The notes beneath the pieces were generated by a model. That model was not told where the DNA came from, did not search any database, and saw nothing but the letters and a program-made list of their open reading frames with translations. DNA of 64,000 nucleotides from Ehretia macrophylla. Lineage: Eukaryota; Streptophyta; Magnoliopsida; Boraginales; Ehretiaceae. Below, one piece after another: positions 45,853-58,506 of this stretch (positions are counted from its first letter, which is position 1; the number at the start of each line of letters is the position of its first letter). Position numbers and translations under genes: made by a program. The stretch spans positions 2,824,501 to 2,888,500 of the forward strand of contig CM075780.1 of the NCBI GenBank assembly GCA_037974665.1, written 5' to 3'.

Positions 45853-48146
45853 TGTAATACCCGAGCCCGGAATATTAATTTTCTTTGTTTATTATTTTGA
45901 AAATTATATTTCCTTAAATTCTTTGTGAATTAACTGTTACTTTCTAGTCGACGCAACGTGCATTGCATTTAAGGAGCGATAGCTAGATAACGATTTCCAG
46001 TCCTCAGCAAATAGTGAAACTAGTATTTAGACGACTTAAATTTTATATTTTAATTGTTGCTAACTTTAATTGAACTTACCTTAACTGAAACGGCTTTAAA
46101 ACGCGCGAAATAGGGCCCTTTGACCAAGTTTTTAAGTAGTTTGACTTAGCCCTTTGACCCTTTGACCATTTGACCCTTAAATAAGTTAAAATTAAGAAAA
46201 ATAAAATAAAAACAGCAGCAAAACAGCAGCAGGTCGTGATCTCCCTTAGAGGAAAAAAAAAAAAACCTTTCAACCTTCCAAACGATCAATCTTCGCGTGT
46301 GCTCGTGCGGGGTGATTTCTGAGGCAACCAACGTTGTTTTCCTAGCGACTAGGAGTACCTAAGGTGAGGGAAGCATGTTATTTGCGCATTTATACGTTGT
46401 GTTAGTTAACTTTATCAGTTTTTAGATTTATCCGTAGATCGTTATTTAAAGCGAATTGATGCTTCTAAAATGTTCCTTAGCATTGGTAGAACATGTATTT
46501 ATGGCTTTGTAACATTTTCTGCGGTTAAATGTTGTGATTGCAACTTGAATTGTGATATGAATAGTACTTTGTGAATAGTAAAACCTTGAAACGTTGAAAT
46601 TGCGCTGTTATGCTTTCCGTTGATGTAGAAACGTGCTAGGTATGCTAGAATGCTAAAATGTGTGGTTTGTTTGGGTTGCGTAGTGGAAAAAACGAGAATT
46701 AAGCCTTTGGGAAAGTCGGGGTCGTTTAGGTCGACTTTTGCGTTTTCTCGTTTTGCGTGTTGGCATTGCTTCGGGAAGCCATGGAAGCACTTTTGGTGCG
46801 AATATGGCGTTGGTTGGGTGTTTGGTTGTTGTAGTTGTAGTTCAAACGAGAAAGGGGGAAATCGGGGCTTTGCGCGAGTTCTAGGGTGAAGTAAGGTTTC
46901 GGGGTCTTTAGACGTGCCTTATGGTGACCTAGGAGGGTTGGCGAAGTCGGTTTCCAGAACTCGTGGCTCGTTTGGAAATGGTAGCATTTTGACAGTTGGG
47001 GCCGATTTGTGTTTTTGTGTGTTTACTTGTCTTTATGCTTATAGAATGCTTAGAATTACTTGAATTACTTGTTTGAGTTGTTTCGGATTGAATTGCTTAT
47101 CAAATTGCTGCTATTGCGTGCGAGAGTAACCTACTTTGTTATTCTCCCACGTGTGGTTTATCGCTTGTTTATTGCTTGTTTATTGTCTTGTATCGAGTCT
47201 TGCATGGCATAGTGTCTCGCACGTGAGTGATGGGCCTCTCTGGGTAGCCTTGGGTTGCCAGTGTTGGTTGCTCTAGCTCCGTTGCTATTCCCTTTCTCGC
47301 TTGGGTTGCCTCCCAGGGAGATTTGGGTCGTAGGATTGATGGATACTTCCGGAGTATTCCAAACTGGTGTTATAAGGTTGTTTTGGGCCGGCGCGTCATC
47401 ATCGAATTCGAGTTTGAAAGTGGTTCGTGAAAAGAGTATCGTATCCTTTGATTGAGTGTTTGCAGCTTTAAATACTTGCCTTGCTTTATTGTTGGCTTTG
47501 GATGTATCTTTATATGTTTTGAATGTATTGCTTGGCTAATTGCATTGCATACTCCTCTCATCTCCGTCCTTGAGACCAATTGCCCTCGCTGAGCAATAGT
47601 TTTTGCTCATTCCTCTCTATACTATGTTTTTACAGGAGTAGTTGAGGCAGACCCTCTCGAGGTAATTGAGGAGGAGGAGCAGGTGGAGGTGTTTCCGTGA
47701 TAGCACTTACCTGCTTTGCTGGTGGTTGGTTACCAGTTTTGTGCAAACCTTGCTGTTATGTATATTGCGTGAGGAACGCTTAATTTTGAGGCTTGTAGCC
47801 TTGTATATATATTTTCTAGTTGAAATCTTTATTAGTCTTATGTTGAAATGGATTAAAGTTTGTAAGTTGTAAACTTATACTCGGATGACTAGTGAAGAAT
47901 GCATGCTAATGGCTAATGGTTTAGTGGCATAAGTACTTGTGTAGTATGCATATCATTTTTGGTTTGGAAAGTTGGATAATAAGAAATGTATGTTTTATAG
48001 AAAGTTGGCTTGTTTTGATTATTTTATAGCTTTCGCAAGTGTTATATTGATTTTAGGGTTTTCGGATTGTCCGCAGTACAGAGGAGACTCCGTCCGTGTG
48101 TCGGGTCCGGGCTTGGCCTTTTGCGGGGTTGGGTCGGGGCGTGACA
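45853..48146 (+). repeat. Element 3, 5' LTR (2294 bp)
   Basis: TGTAATACCCGAGCCCGG...GGTCGGGGCGTGACA. Landmarks: a 13-A run and CAGCAG repeats near 46210-46265, donor-like TAAG|GTGAGG at 46364, hairpin module 47229-47380, acceptor-like TTTTTACAG ending 47635, and TATATATAT near 47798. Confidence 0.97.
46364..47635 (+). other. Putative LTR-embedded intron (element 3, 5' LTR)
   Basis: CCTAAG|GTGAGGG and TTTTTACAG|GAG delimit 1272 bp. The 3' LTR copy is 53598-54869. The candidate downstream exon reads an acidic run ending EEEEQVEVFP and a stop, similar to EEEQVQV in elements 1 and 2 in the same phase. A TAA directly before the donor blocks a simple fused frame. Confidence 0.4.
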
Positions 48147-48154
48147 TCTTTAGG

Positions 48155-48166
48155 TGGTATCAGAGC
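48155..48166 (+). other. Element 3 primer-binding site (tRNA-iMet)
   Basis: TGGTATCAGAGC lies 8 bp after the 5' LTR. About 290 bp of untranslated leader separates it from the gag-pol start. Confidence 0.88.
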
Positions 48167-48458
48167 ATGATAGTCTTGCATGAGCCGGGATATGATTCTC
48201 GGTCTGTGGGGTAAAGGTCTAAAATGCTAAAGTGTTTATGAATGATTGCTAAGTGAAAAGAAAATGTTCTAGCATGACTTTGTGAACTTGGAATGTTTAT
48301 GTGTTTAAGTGAAATAGTTTGGCAAGTTAAACTTGTCTTATGTGAATTGTGTGATAGAATATTGGATTGTTATTGACTTGAGTGTTATCTAATCTTATGT
48401 GTTATATTTCTATCTATAAACTGCTTTTAAATGTTGCCAGCTATTGTGAGTTGCTACT

Positions 48459-51400
48459 ATGCCGCCACGTCGTGGTACTCAAGGTATAGGATCAGATGAA
48501 GAGGCAGCAGAACAAGGTCAGCAGCCATTGCCTGAGCAGTTTATGGCTACCATGACTACTGCAGTAGACCGGATCACACAGGTACTACATGAGCAGAGGC
48601 AGGACCGGATTAATCCCCAGGGTAATCAAGCTAATCCTGGTGGACAGGGGTACAGAGTTGAGAATAACCAGCTTGAGAAATTTCTGAGGCACGAGCCAGG
48701 AAAGTTTTTCGGGGAGCCGGATGATGAGGCGGCCGAGAGATGGATTAATCGAGTTGAGAAAATTTTCACTGCTTTGAGGTATACCGATGAGGCAAGAATA
48801 GACTATGCATCATTTTTATTTGAGGGCGATGCAGAGCAGTGGTGGAATACTGTTAGGCTGAGGTGGGATTGTGAGGATGTTCCACACTTATGGGATGATT
48901 TTGTAAGTGAGTTTCGGGACAAATATATTCCCGAGATGGCAATGGAGAGACGGGAAGATGAGTTTGTGGCCCTGAAGCAGGGAAATATGACTGTTGCACA
49001 ATATGAGGCTAGATTTGTTAGCCTGTCGAGGTATATGCCCGAGTTGGTACGGCCAGCTAGGAGGATGATACATAGGTTTGTCCGTGGGTTGAGAATGGAC
49101 ATACAGTTGCATTTGACTGGACAGACCTACACTACTTTTCCCGAGGCATTTCAGGCAGCCTCGAAGTTTGAGAAACGGAAGGCTGAGATGTTAGCCGAGA
49201 GCAGTCAGCCGAGTAAGAAGCAGTTTTTGGGCCAGAGCAGCCAGAGTCAGCCGAGGCAGTATCAGGCTTCTGCACAGGGTCCTCAGCAGCGTTCGTATCA
49301 GCCACAGCAGCAGATTCAGGCTAGACCAGCTGTGACTAGACCTCAGCAGGGAGGTACAGTTCCTACCCCTGCCAGAGCCCCAGCACCTACAGGAAACACT
49401 GCGGTTAGGCAAAATCAGCAGTGTGATTATTGTAATCGACCAGGGCATATTGAGGCTAACTGCTGGAGGAAGAGTGGGAAATGTACGGGTTGTGGCAGTG
49501 ATGAGCATAGGGTGAAGGATTGCCCTAAATTTAATAATGTTCAGGGCCGTGGTGGAGGCCGAGGTGTTCAGAATAGGGCTGCAGGTGCACGACCAGCACA
49601 GAGAGTTCAGGCTAGGGTCTTTGCACTGGATGCAGAGGAGCTGCCCGATAATACAGCTATAGTGGAAGGTACCTTTCTTCTCAATACTCAGCCAGTTAAA
49701 GTTTTGATTGATCCTGGAGCTACGCATTCGTTTATAACTCCTGCATGTGCACGATCTGTGAATGTTTGCATTGATAATTTGCCTCATGAAGTTGAAGTTA
49801 GTACTCCTTTGGGTGCAAAATTTGTTGCTGAATCTATTTGCAAATCTTGTGATATATGTATAGAGAACCGTAAATTTCCTGCTGATTTAATTATATTACC
49901 ATTCCGTGACTTTGAAATCATTTTGGGAATGGACTGGTTGGGAAAGTATTATGCTCAGTTGGATTGTAGAACAAAGATCGTTTATCTTAAAGTTCCTGAC
50001 CTACCGGTACTAGAGATTATTGGGAACTGCAGGGCTGCCCGCATTCCACTTTTATCAGCGATCAAGACTTCTAAGTTGTTGAATAGGGGTTGTGAAGCCT
50101 ACTTAGCCTATTTGATCAATCAGCCTGCTGATAAGTTGAGTTTGAATGAAGTTCCGATTGTTAGAGACTTCCCTGGTGTATTTCCTGAGGAATTACCGGG
50201 TTTACCACCGGATAGGGAGATTGAGTTCGTGATTGATCTTGTGCCAGGCACTGCGCCAATTTCTAGGAGTCCTTATAGGATGGCATCGGCTGAACTTCAG
50301 GAGTTAAAAATTCAGCTTCAGAACTTGCTTGAGAAAGGGTTTATACAACCTAGTTCTTCACCGTGGGGCGCACCTGTGTTGTTTGTGAGAAAGAAAGATG
50401 GCACGCTACGGTTATGCATTGATTACAGGGGACTTAATCAAGTCACGATTAAGAATAAATACCCCTTGCCGTTGATTGAAGAATTGTTTGACCAGTTGCA
50501 GGGTGCGAGTGTTTACTCCAAATTTGACTTGAGGCAGGGTTACTATCAACTTAGAATTCGGAGTGACGATATACCAAAGACGGCATTCAGGACTAGATAT
50601 GGCCACTATGAATTTGTTGTTTTGCCGTTTGGATTGACGAATGCACCAGCCGCATTCATGGACTTGATGCAGAGGGTTTTTCGGCCTTACCTTGATCAGT
50701 TTGTCGTGATCTTCATTGACGACATTTTAGTGTATTCGAAGAACGAGGCTGAACATGAGCAACACTTGAGGATTGTGCTTCAGACTTTGCAGGAAAACAA
50801 GCTTTTTGCTAAATTCAGCAAGTGTGAGTTCTGGTTGAACCAGATATCTTTTCTAGGCCATATCATTTCAGACCGAGGAATTTCAGTGGACCCAGCTAAG
50901 ATTGAAGTTGTTTCAGCTTGGAAGAGACCTGAGACGGTGCCAGAGATTCGGAGTTTTCTTGGATTGGCAGGTTACTACCGGAGATTTGTTAAAGACTTTT
51001 CTAAAATTTCTGGACCTTTGAGCCAGTTAACTCGGAAGAAAGTTGCTTACAATTGGGATGCCAAGTGTGAATCCAGTTTCCAGGAATTGAAGAAGAGACT
51101 AACTACAGCTCCTATACTAGCTTTACCTGAGGGAACAGAGAACTTCGTTGTCTACAGTGATGCATCTAAAGAAGGATTGGGCTGTGTTTTAATGCAGAAT
51201 GGTAAGGTGATTGCCTATGCTTCTAGGAAATTGAAACCTTATGAAGTCAATTACCCTACACATGATCTCGAGTTAGCTGCAGTTGTGTTTGCATTGAAGA
51301 AGTGGCGTCATTACTTGTGGGGTTGCAGATTTGAAATATTTACTGACCACAAGAGTCTCAAGTATTTGTTTTCACAGAAGGATCTGAATATGAGGCAGCG

Positions 51401-53075
51401 GAGATGGCTAGAGCTATTGGGTGGTTATAACTGTTCCATTAACTATGTGCCAGGTAAGGCAAATGTTGTTGCTGATGCTTTGAGCCGAAAGGCTACTGTT
51501 GCGAGCTTGATTATCAAGGACTGGGAGACTTTGGAAGAAATTTGTTCATGGAAACCAGAAGCTACTGAGGTAGGGATTCGGTTTGCTAGTTTACAGATTC
51601 AGTCAGGGTTGCTAGCACAGATCAGAGAGGCTCAGAAGACTGATCCTCACATCTTGAAGATCCAAGAGAAAGCTAAAGGGGGAGAGTCGGAGTTTAAATT
51701 TCATGCAGATGGCATTTTCAGGTTCAGGGATAGAGTATGTGTTCCTGATGATCCGACTTTGAAGAATGAGATCCTGTCCGAGGCACATAATTCGAGGTAC
51801 ACGATTCACCCGGGCAGTACTAAGATGTATAGAGATTTGAAGCAACACTTCTGGTGGAACAATATGAAGAGGGAGATTGCTGGGTATGTATCCAGATGTT
51901 TGACTTGTCAGAGGGTTAAGGTTGAGCATCAGAGGCCAGCCGGACTTCTACAGCCGTTATCGATTCCGCAATGGAAGTGGGTACATATAACAATGGACCT
52001 TGTGACCGATCTTAATAGATCTCCGAGAGGATGTGATTCTGTTTGGGTTGTTGTGGACCGCTTGACTAAAGTTACACATTTTATTCCCGTGAACAAACAG
52101 GATAGCCTTGATAAGCTAGCTGAATTGTATGTTGCTAATATTGTGAGATTGCATGGAGTACCACAGAGTATAGTGTCAGATAGGGATCCCAGATTCAGAT
52201 CTCGTTTTTGGCAGAAGTTGCAAGAGGCCATGGGAACTAAGTTGAGCTTCAGTACTGCATATCATCCGCAAACTGATGGCCAGTCTGAGAGAACCATCAG
52301 GATCTTGGAAGACATGCTTCGGGCATGTGTGCTTGACTTTGGGAAGAATTGGGAGAAGTTTTTGCCTTTAGCGGAGTTCGCCTACAACAATAGTTATCAA
52401 TCTACTATAGGTATGGCTCCCTACGAGGCGTTGTATGGTCGGAAATGCAGATCCCCATTATATTGGGAAGAGGTTGGAGAGATGAGAACAGTTGATCCGA
52501 CTGTGTTACCTGAGATGATTAAGATGGTAGATAATGTTCACCTTATTCGCCAGCGTATGCTTACAGCTCAGAGTCGTCAGAAGAGTTATGCAGATAAGCA
52601 CCGTCGGGATCTTAAGTTTGATTTGGGAGATTGGGTGTTTCTTAAGATTTCTCCACGGAAGGGATTGATTCGGCACGGTAAGAGCGGGAAGCTTAGTCCC
52701 AGGTATGTGGGCCCGTATGAGATCACCGAAAAGGTAGGTCCTTTGGCTTATCGATTAGCTTTGCCTCCGAGCTTGTCGCGACTGCATGATGTGTTTCACG
52801 TGTCTATGTTGAAGAAGTATCATCCAGACCCTTCGCATGTACTTGAACCAGAGCCTTTGCAGATTGAAGAGAAGTTATCCTACGAAGAGAAACCGATTAG
52901 AATTGTGGATCGGAAGATTCAAGAGCTTCGCAGAAAGAGTATTCCGTTAGTGAAGGTTCTGTGGAATCATCATGGGTTTGAGGAAGCGACATGGGAAAGA
53001 GAGGACCAAGTTCGGGATCAGTATCCGGAGTTGTTTGTTGACCAGGTAAGAATTGCGTGGGCGCAATTGTTTTAA
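48459..53075 (+). CDS. Gag-Pol polyprotein, element 3 (1538 aa, intact)
   Basis: Encodes the structural and enzymatic proteins of the retrotransposon in one frame. Gag domain about aa 90-190. CCHC zinc knuckles at C322-C335 and C342-C355 bind RNA. The aspartic protease has DPGATHS with D418, where Pro replaces the usual Ser/Thr of D-S/T-G. Reverse transcriptase has D690 and the FIDD motif D754/D755. RNase H has D901, E938 and D963. Integrase has an HHCC finger (H1110, H1117, C1147, C1150) and a D1180, D1241, E1277 core with 35 residues between the last two. A GPY/F-like region and a chromodomain (about aa 1475-1528) follow, typical of Tekay/Del chromoviruses that insert in heterochromatin. 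The ATG is the first in the frame after the leader. No break or missing catalytic residue is visible. Confidence 0.97.
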   Translation: MPPRRGTQGIGSDEEAAEQGQQPLPEQFMATMTTAVDRITQVLHEQRQDRINPQGNQANPGGQGYRVENNQLEKFLRHEPGKFFGEPDDEAAERWINRVEKIFTALRYTDEARIDYASFLFEGDAEQWWNTVRLRWDCEDVPHLWDDFVSEFRDKYIPEMAMERREDEFVALKQGNMTVAQYEARFVSLSRYMPELVRPARRMIHRFVRGLRMDIQLHLTGQTYTTFPEAFQAASKFEKRKAEMLAESSQPSKKQFLGQSSQSQPRQYQASAQGPQQRSYQPQQQIQARPAVTRPQQGGTVPTPARAPAPTGNTAVRQNQQCDYCNRPGHIEANCWRKSGKCTGCGSDEHRVKDCPKFNNVQGRGGGRGVQNRAAGARPAQRVQARVFALDAEELPDNTAIVEGTFLLNTQPVKVLIDPGATHSFITPACARSVNVCIDNLPHEVEVSTPLGAKFVAESICKSCDICIENRKFPADLIILPFRDFEIILGMDWLGKYYAQLDCRTKIVYLKVPDLPVLEIIGNCRAARIPLLSAIKTSKLLNRGCEAYLAYLINQPADKLSLNEVPIVRDFPGVFPEELPGLPPDREIEFVIDLVPGTAPISRSPYRMASAELQELKIQLQNLLEKGFIQPSSSPWGAPVLFVRKKDGTLRLCIDYRGLNQVTIKNKYPLPLIEELFDQLQGASVYSKFDLRQGYYQLRIRSDDIPKTAFRTRYGHYEFVVLPFGLTNAPAAFMDLMQRVFRPYLDQFVVIFIDDILVYSKNEAEHEQHLRIVLQTLQENKLFAKFSKCEFWLNQISFLGHIISDRGISVDPAKIEVVSAWKRPETVPEIRSFLGLAGYYRRFVKDFSKISGPLSQLTRKKVAYNWDAKCESSFQELKKRLTTAPILALPEGTENFVVYSDASKEGLGCVLMQNGKVIAYASRKLKPYEVNYPTHDLELAAVVFALKKWRHYLWGCRFEIFTDHKSLKYLFSQKDLNMRQRRWLELLGGYNCSINYVPGKANVVADALSRKATVASLIIKDWETLEEICSWKPEATEVGIRFASLQIQSGLLAQIREAQKTDPHILKIQEKAKGGESEFKFHADGIFRFRDRVCVPDDPTLKNEILSEAHNSRYTIHPGSTKMYRDLKQHFWWNNMKREIAGYVSRCLTCQRVKVEHQRPAGLLQPLSIPQWKWVHITMDLVTDLNRSPRGCDSVWVVVDRLTKVTHFIPVNKQDSLDKLAELYVANIVRLHGVPQSIVSDRDPRFRSRFWQKLQEAMGTKLSFSTAYHPQTDGQSERTIRILEDMLRACVLDFGKNWEKFLPLAEFAYNNSYQSTIGMAPYEALYGRKCRSPLYWEEVGEMRTVDPTVLPEMIKMVDNVHLIRQRMLTAQSRQKSYADKHRRDLKFDLGDWVFLKISPRKGLIRHGKSGKLSPRYVGPYEITEKVGPLAYRLALPPSLSRLHDVFHVSMLKKYHPDPSHVLEPEPLQIEEKLSYEEKPIRIVDRKIQELRRKSIPLVKVLWNHHGFEEATWEREDQVRDQYPELFVDQVRIAWAQLF

Positions 53076-53086
53076 GGGGGAGAGGG
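53074..53086 (+). other. Element 3 polypurine tract
   Basis: AAGGGGGAGAGGG abuts the 3' LTR. The gag-pol stop codon TAA overlaps its first bases. Confidence 0.88.
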
Positions 53087-55380
53087 TGTAATACCCGAGC
53101 CCGGAATATTAATTTTCTTTGTTTATTATTTTGAAAATTATATTTCCTTAAATTCTTTGTGAATTAACTGTTACTTTCTAGTCGACGCAACGTGCATTGC
53201 ATTTAAGGAGCGATAGCTAGATAACGATTTCCAGTCCTCAGCAAATAGTGAAACTAGTATTTAGACGACTTAAATTTTATATTTTAATTGTTGCTAACTT
53301 TAATTGAACTTACCTTAACTGAAACGGCTTTAAAACGCGCGAAATAGGGCCCTTTGACCAAGTTTTTAAGTAGTTTGACTTAGCCCTTTGACCCTTTGAC
53401 CATTTGACCCTTAAATAAGTTAAAATTAAGAAAAATAAAATAAAAACAGCAGCAAAACAGCAGCAGGTCGTGATCTCCCTTAGAGGAAAAAAAAAAAAAC
53501 CTTTCAACCTTCCAAACGATCAATCTTCGCGTGTGCTCGTGCGGGGTGATTTCTGAGGCAACCAACGTTGTTTTCCTAGCGACTAGGAGTACCTAAGGTG
53601 AGGGAAGCATGTTATTTGCGCATTTATACGTTGTGTTAGTTAACTTTATCAGTTTTTAGATTTATCCGTAGATCGTTATTTAAAGCGAATTGATGCTTCT
53701 AAAATGTTCCTTAGCATTGGTAGAACATGTATTTATGGCTTTGTAACATTTTCTGCGGTTAAATGTTGTGATTGCAACTTGAATTGTGATATGAATACTA
53801 CTTTGTGAATAGTAAAACCTTGAAACGTTGAAATTGCGCTGTTATGCTTTCCGTTGATGTAGAAACGTGCTAGGTATGCTAGAATGCTAAAATGTGTGGT
53901 TTGTTTGGGTTGCGTAGTGGAAAAAACGAGAATTAAGCCTTTGGGAAAGTCGGGGTCGTTTAGGTCGACTTTTGCGTTTTCTCGTTTTGCGTGTTGGCAT
54001 TGCTTCGGGAAGCCATGGAAGCACTTTTGGTGCGAATATGGCGTTGGTTGGGTGTTTGGTTGTTGTAGTTGTAGTTCAAACGAGAAAGGGGGAAATCGGG
54101 GCTTTGCGCGAGTTCTAGGGTGAAGTAAGGTTTCGGGGTCTTTAGACGTGCCTTATGGTGACCTAGGAGGGTTGGCGAAGTCGGTTTCCAGAACTCGTGG
54201 CTCGTTTGGAAATGGTAGCATTTTGACAGTTGGGGCCGATTTGTGTTTTTGTGTGTTTACTTGTCTTTATGCTTATAGAATGCTTAGAATTACTTGAATT
54301 ACTTGTTTGAGTTGTTTCGGATTGAATTGCTTATCAAATTGCTGCTATTGCGTGCGAGAGTAACCTACTTTGTTATTCTCCCACGTGTGGTTTATCGCTT
54401 GTTTATTGCTTGTTTATTGTCTTGTATCGAGTCTTGCATGGCATAGTGTCTCGCACGTGAGTGATGGGCCTCTCTGGGTAGCCTTGGGTTGCCAGTGTTG
54501 GTTGCTCTAGCTCCGTTGCTATTCCCTTTCTCGCTTGGGTTGCCTCCCAGGGAGATTTGGGTCGTAGGATTGATGGATACTTCCGGAGTATTCCAAACTG
54601 GTGTTATAAGGTTGTTTTGGGCCGGCGCGTCATCATCGAATTCGAGTTTGAAAGTGGTTCGTGAAAAGAGTATCGTATCCTTTGATTGAGTGTTTGCAGC
54701 TTTAAATACTTGCCTTGCTTTATTGTTGGCTTTGGATGTATCTTTATATGTTTTGAATGTATTGCTTGGCTAATTGCATTGCATACTCCTCTCATCTCCG
54801 TCCTTGAGACCAATTGCCCTCGCTGAGCAATAGTTTTTGCTCATTCCTCTCTATACTATGTTTTTACAGGAGTAGTTGAGGCAGACCCTCTCGAGGTAAT
54901 TGAGGAGGAGGAGCAGGTGGAGGTGTTTCCGTGATAGCACTTACCTGCTTTGCTGGTGGTTGGTTACCAGTTTTGTGCAAACCTTGCTGTTATGTATATT
55001 GCGTGAGGAACGCTTAATTTTGAGGCTTGTAGCCTTGTATATATATTTTCTAGTTGAAATCTTTATTAGTCTTATGTTGAAATGGATTAAAGTTTGTAAG
55101 TTGTAAACTTATACTCGGATGACTAGTGAAGAATGCATGCTAATGGCTAATGGTTTAGTGGCATAAGTACTTGTGTAGTATGCATATCATTTTTGGTTTG
55201 GAAAGTTGGATAATAAGAAATGTATGTTTTATAGAAAGTTGGCTTGTTTTGATTATTTTATAGCTTTCGCAAGTGTTATATTGATTTTAGGGTTTTCGGA
55301 TTGTCCGCAGTACAGAGGAGACTCCGTCCGTGTGTCGGGTCCGGGCTTGGCCTTTTGCGGGGTTGGGTCGGGGCGTGACA
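53087..55380 (+). repeat. Element 3, 3' LTR (2294 bp)
   Basis: Same length as the 5' LTR, offset 7234, with one substitution found (53798). It carries the same donor-like, module and acceptor-like sites. Confidence 0.97.
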
Positions 55381-55385
55381 CAGCA
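55381..55385 (+). repeat. Target-site duplication CAGCA, right copy (element 3)
   Basis: Second CAGCA, followed by the uninterrupted spacer TACCGTTGCAAAG. Confidence 0.96.
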
Positions 55386-55733
55386 TACCGTTGCAAAGTT
55401 CTCTGAGAGCTCTACGACGGGGGCAGCCAGCATGCTCCATGTGCCCTTTTTGGAACCCAAAATCGAACGTTTTCATCAGTTTCATGCCACTTTTCTTCTT
55501 TTGCTCTGTTTTTCCGTCCCGGATCGTACGTCGTGAACTGTTAAAAGGACGACAACCTAACTCGCTGGACATCAGAGGGCCCTACAACGTGTCGATATCA
55601 CGTCTTGCAAGCATGTTGCGTTGTTGAAGCGGATGGGTTGTCGTTAAGCCCATTGGGCCTTTTGAATGGGCCATCTCTCTAGGCTGGGACTGTGAACAGT
55701 TAACACATAAAGGAATTGTGCCCTCAACTTGAC

Positions 55734-55852
55734 GGGTGCGATCATACCAGCACTAATGCACCGGATCCCATCAGAACTCCGAAGTTAAGCGTGTTTGGGC
55801 GAGAGTAGTACTAAGATGGGTGACCCCTTGGGAAGTCCTCGTGTTGCACCCC
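55734..55852 (+). rRNA. 5S rRNA gene copy B8
   Basis: Full-length. C61T in box A, G81A and a C-to-T in box C. Upstream form CAGTT/CATAAAGG. Its spacer (CACACAGCAGACCGTTACAA) resembles that after copy B6. Confidence 0.88.
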
Positions 55853-56410
55853 CTATTCAATTTTTTTTGCCCTGGTTAGGGTTGCCAAGATACTTTATCC
55901 ACCAAATCTCTATTACTGAATCTCACGGAACATTGGGCAAGACAACTTCGGTTCACGTAGAGGCTTGGCCCGCAAACCTAGGGCATAGGGTTTGTGACCA
56001 GGTCTCCGTCGCTTCGGTGCCCATAACTTTTAATCCGTAAGGAGTTACGCGGCACACAGCAGACCGTTACAAAGCTCTCTGAGAGCTCTACGACGGGGGC
56101 AGCCAGCTTGCTCGCTGTGCCCGTTTTTGGAGCCCAAAATCGAACGTTTTTCATCAGTTTCAGCAACTTTTCTTCTTTTGCTCTGTTTTTCCATCCTGGA
56201 TCGTACGTCGTGAACTGTTAAAAGGACGACAACCTGACTCGCGGGACATCAGAGGGCCCTACAACGTGTCAATATCAAGTCTTGCGAGGATGCTGCGTTG
56301 TTGAAGCGGATGGGTTGTCGTTAAGCCCATTGGGCCTTTTGAATGGGCCATCTCTCTAGGTTGGGACTGTGAACCGTTAACACATATTGGAATTGTGCTC
56401 TCAACATGAC

Positions 56411-56529
56411 GGGTGCGATCATACCATCACTAATGCACCGGATCCCATCGGAACTCCGAAGTTAAGCGTGCTTGGGCGAGAGTAGTACTCGGATGGGTGA
56501 CCCCTTGGGAAGTCCTCGTGTTGCACCCC
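56411..56529 (+). rRNA. 5S rRNA gene copy B9
   Basis: Full-length. G17T, A40G, and A80C and C95T in box C. Upstream form CCGTT/CATATTGG. Confidence 0.88.
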
Positions 56530-57087
56530 CTTTTCAATATTTTTTGCCCTGGTTAGGGTTGCCAAGATACTTTATCTACCAAATCTCTATTACTGAATCC
56601 CACAGAACATTGGGCAAGTCAACTTCGCTTCACGTAGAGGCTGGACCCGCAAACCGAGGTCGTAGGGTTTGTGACCAGGTCTCCGTCGTTCCGGTGCCCA
56701 TTACTTTTGATCCGTAAGGAGTTACGCGGTGTACAACATACCGTTTCAAAGCTCTCTGAGAGCTCTATGACGGGGGCAGAAAGCTTGCTTGCTGTGCCCG
56801 TTTTTGGAGCCCAAAATCGAACGTTTTCATCAGTTTCAGGCCATTTTTCTTCTTTTACTCAGTTTTTCCATCCCGGATCGTACGTCGTGAACTGTTAAAA
56901 GGACGATAACCTGACTCGCGGGACATCAGAGGGCCCTACAACGTGTCGATATCACGTCTTGCAAGGATGCTGCGTTGTTAAAGCAGATGGGTTGTCGTTA
57001 AGCCCATTGGGCCTTTTGAATGGGCCATCTCTCTGGATTGGGACAGTGAACCGTTAACACATATAGGAATTGTGCCCTCAACATGAC

Positions 57088-57206
57088 GGGTGCGATCATA
57101 CCAGCACTAATGCACCGGATCCTATCAGAACTCCGAAGTTAAGCGTGCTTGGGCTAGAGATGTACTAGGATTACTGACCCCCTGGGAAGTCCTCGTGTTG
57201 CACCCC
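57088..57206 (+). pseudogene. 5S rRNA gene copy B10, internal promoter destroyed
   Basis: C36T plus six changes packed into the intermediate element and box C (G68T, T73A, A74T, G85T, G86A, G87C). Box A is normal. Transcription is unlikely. The following spacer lacks about 22 bp near 57291. Confidence 0.88.
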
Positions 57207-57742
57207 ATTTTCAATTTTTTTTGCTTTGGTTAGGGTTGCCAAGATACTTTATCCACCAAATCTCTATTACTGAATCCCACAGAACATTGGGCAGGCTGGG
57301 CCCGCAAACCGAGCGCGTAGGGTTTGTGACCAGGTCTCCGTCGCTCCGGTGCCCATAACTTTTGATCCGTAGTGAGTTACGCAGCGCACAGCATACCGTT
57401 GCAAAGCTCTATGAGAGCTTTACGACGGGGGCTGCCAGCTTGCTCGCTTTTCCCATTTTTGGAGCCTAAAATCGAATATTTTCATCAATTTCAGGCCGCT
57501 TTTATGGTTTTTCTCTGATTATCCGTCCCGGATCGTACGTCGTGAACTGTTAAAAGGATGACAACCTAACTCGCGGGAAATCAGACAGCCCTACAACGTG
57601 TCGATATCACGTCTTGCGAGGATGCTGCGTTGTTGAAGCGGATGGGTTGTCGTGAAGCCCATTGGGCCTTTTGAATGGGCCATCTCTCTAGGCTAGGACC
57701 GTGAACAGTTAACACATAAAGGAATTGCGCCCTCAACATGAT

Positions 57743-57861
57743 GGGTGCGATCATACCAGCACTAATGCACCAGATCATATCAGAACTTCGTAGTTAAGCA
57801 TGTTTGGACGAGTGTAGTACTAGGATGGGTAACCCCCTGGGAAGTCCTCGTGTTGCACCCC
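57743..57861 (+). rRNA. 5S rRNA gene copy B11, strongly diverged
   Basis: About ten changes, including G30A, C35A, C36T, C46T, A49T, G58A, C61T, G66A, A71T and G89A, several in box A. GATCATATCAGAACTTCG is shared with copy B16, five units on. Probably weak or inactive. Upstream form CATAAAGG. Confidence 0.82.
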
Positions 57862-58387
57862 TTTTCAATTTTTTTTGCCCTGGTTAGGGTTGCCAAGATA
57901 CTTTATCCACCAAATCTCTATTACTGAATCCCACGGAACATTGGGCAAGACAACTTCGCTTCACGTAGAGGTTGGGCCTGCTAACCGAGGGCGTAGGGTT
58001 TTTCACCAGGTCTCCGTCGCTCCGGTGCCCATAACTTTTTATCCGTAAGGAGTTACGCGGCGCACAACATACCGTTGGAAAGCTCTCTCAAAGCTCTACG
58101 ACGGGGGTAGCCAGCTTGCTCGCTGTGCCCATTTTTGGAGCCCAAAATTGAACGTTTTCATCAGTTTCCGCCCCGGATCATACGTCGTGAACTGTTAAAA
58201 GGACGACAACCTGACTCGCGGGACATCAGAGGGCCCTACAATGTGTTGATATCACGTCTTGCGAGGATGCTGCGTTGTTGAAGTGGATGTGTTGTCGTTA
58301 AGCCCATTGGGCCTTTTGAATGGGCCATCTTTCTAGGCTGGGACTGTGAACCGTTAACAAATATAGGAATTGTGCCCTCAACATGAC

Positions 58388-58506
58388 GTGTGCGATCATA
58401 CCAGCTCTAATGCACCAGATCCCATCAGAACTCTGAAGTTAAGCGTGCTTGCGCGAGAGTAGTACTAGGATGGGTGACCCCTTAGGAAGTCCTCGTGTTG
58501 CACCCC
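58388..58506 (+). rRNA. 5S rRNA gene copy B12, diverged
   Basis: Changes include G2T, A19T, G30A, C47T, G65C and box C changes (CCCCTTAGG). Upstream form CAAATATAGG. Its spacer shares TAATTGTTACG with that of copy B17. Confidence 0.84.

Larger units (their letters stand above)
45853..55380 (+). mobile_element. LTR retrotransposon element 3: complete young Ty3/gypsy chromovirus (Tekay/Del-like), 9528 bp
   Basis: All structural parts are present: two 2294-bp LTRs, perfect 5-bp target duplication, tRNA-iMet primer site, one uninterrupted gag-pol frame and a purine tract. By eye the LTRs differ at a single site (G at 46564, C at 53798). It appears structurally able to transpose, though expression cannot be judged from sequence. 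Its LTR family differs from elements 1 and 2 but shares their internal landmarks. Confidence 0.97.

Noticed and set aside
48803-52231. Minus-strand frames of 64-198 residues opposite the gag-pol gene
   Set aside because: Antisense shadows of a long coding frame, with no independent signals.
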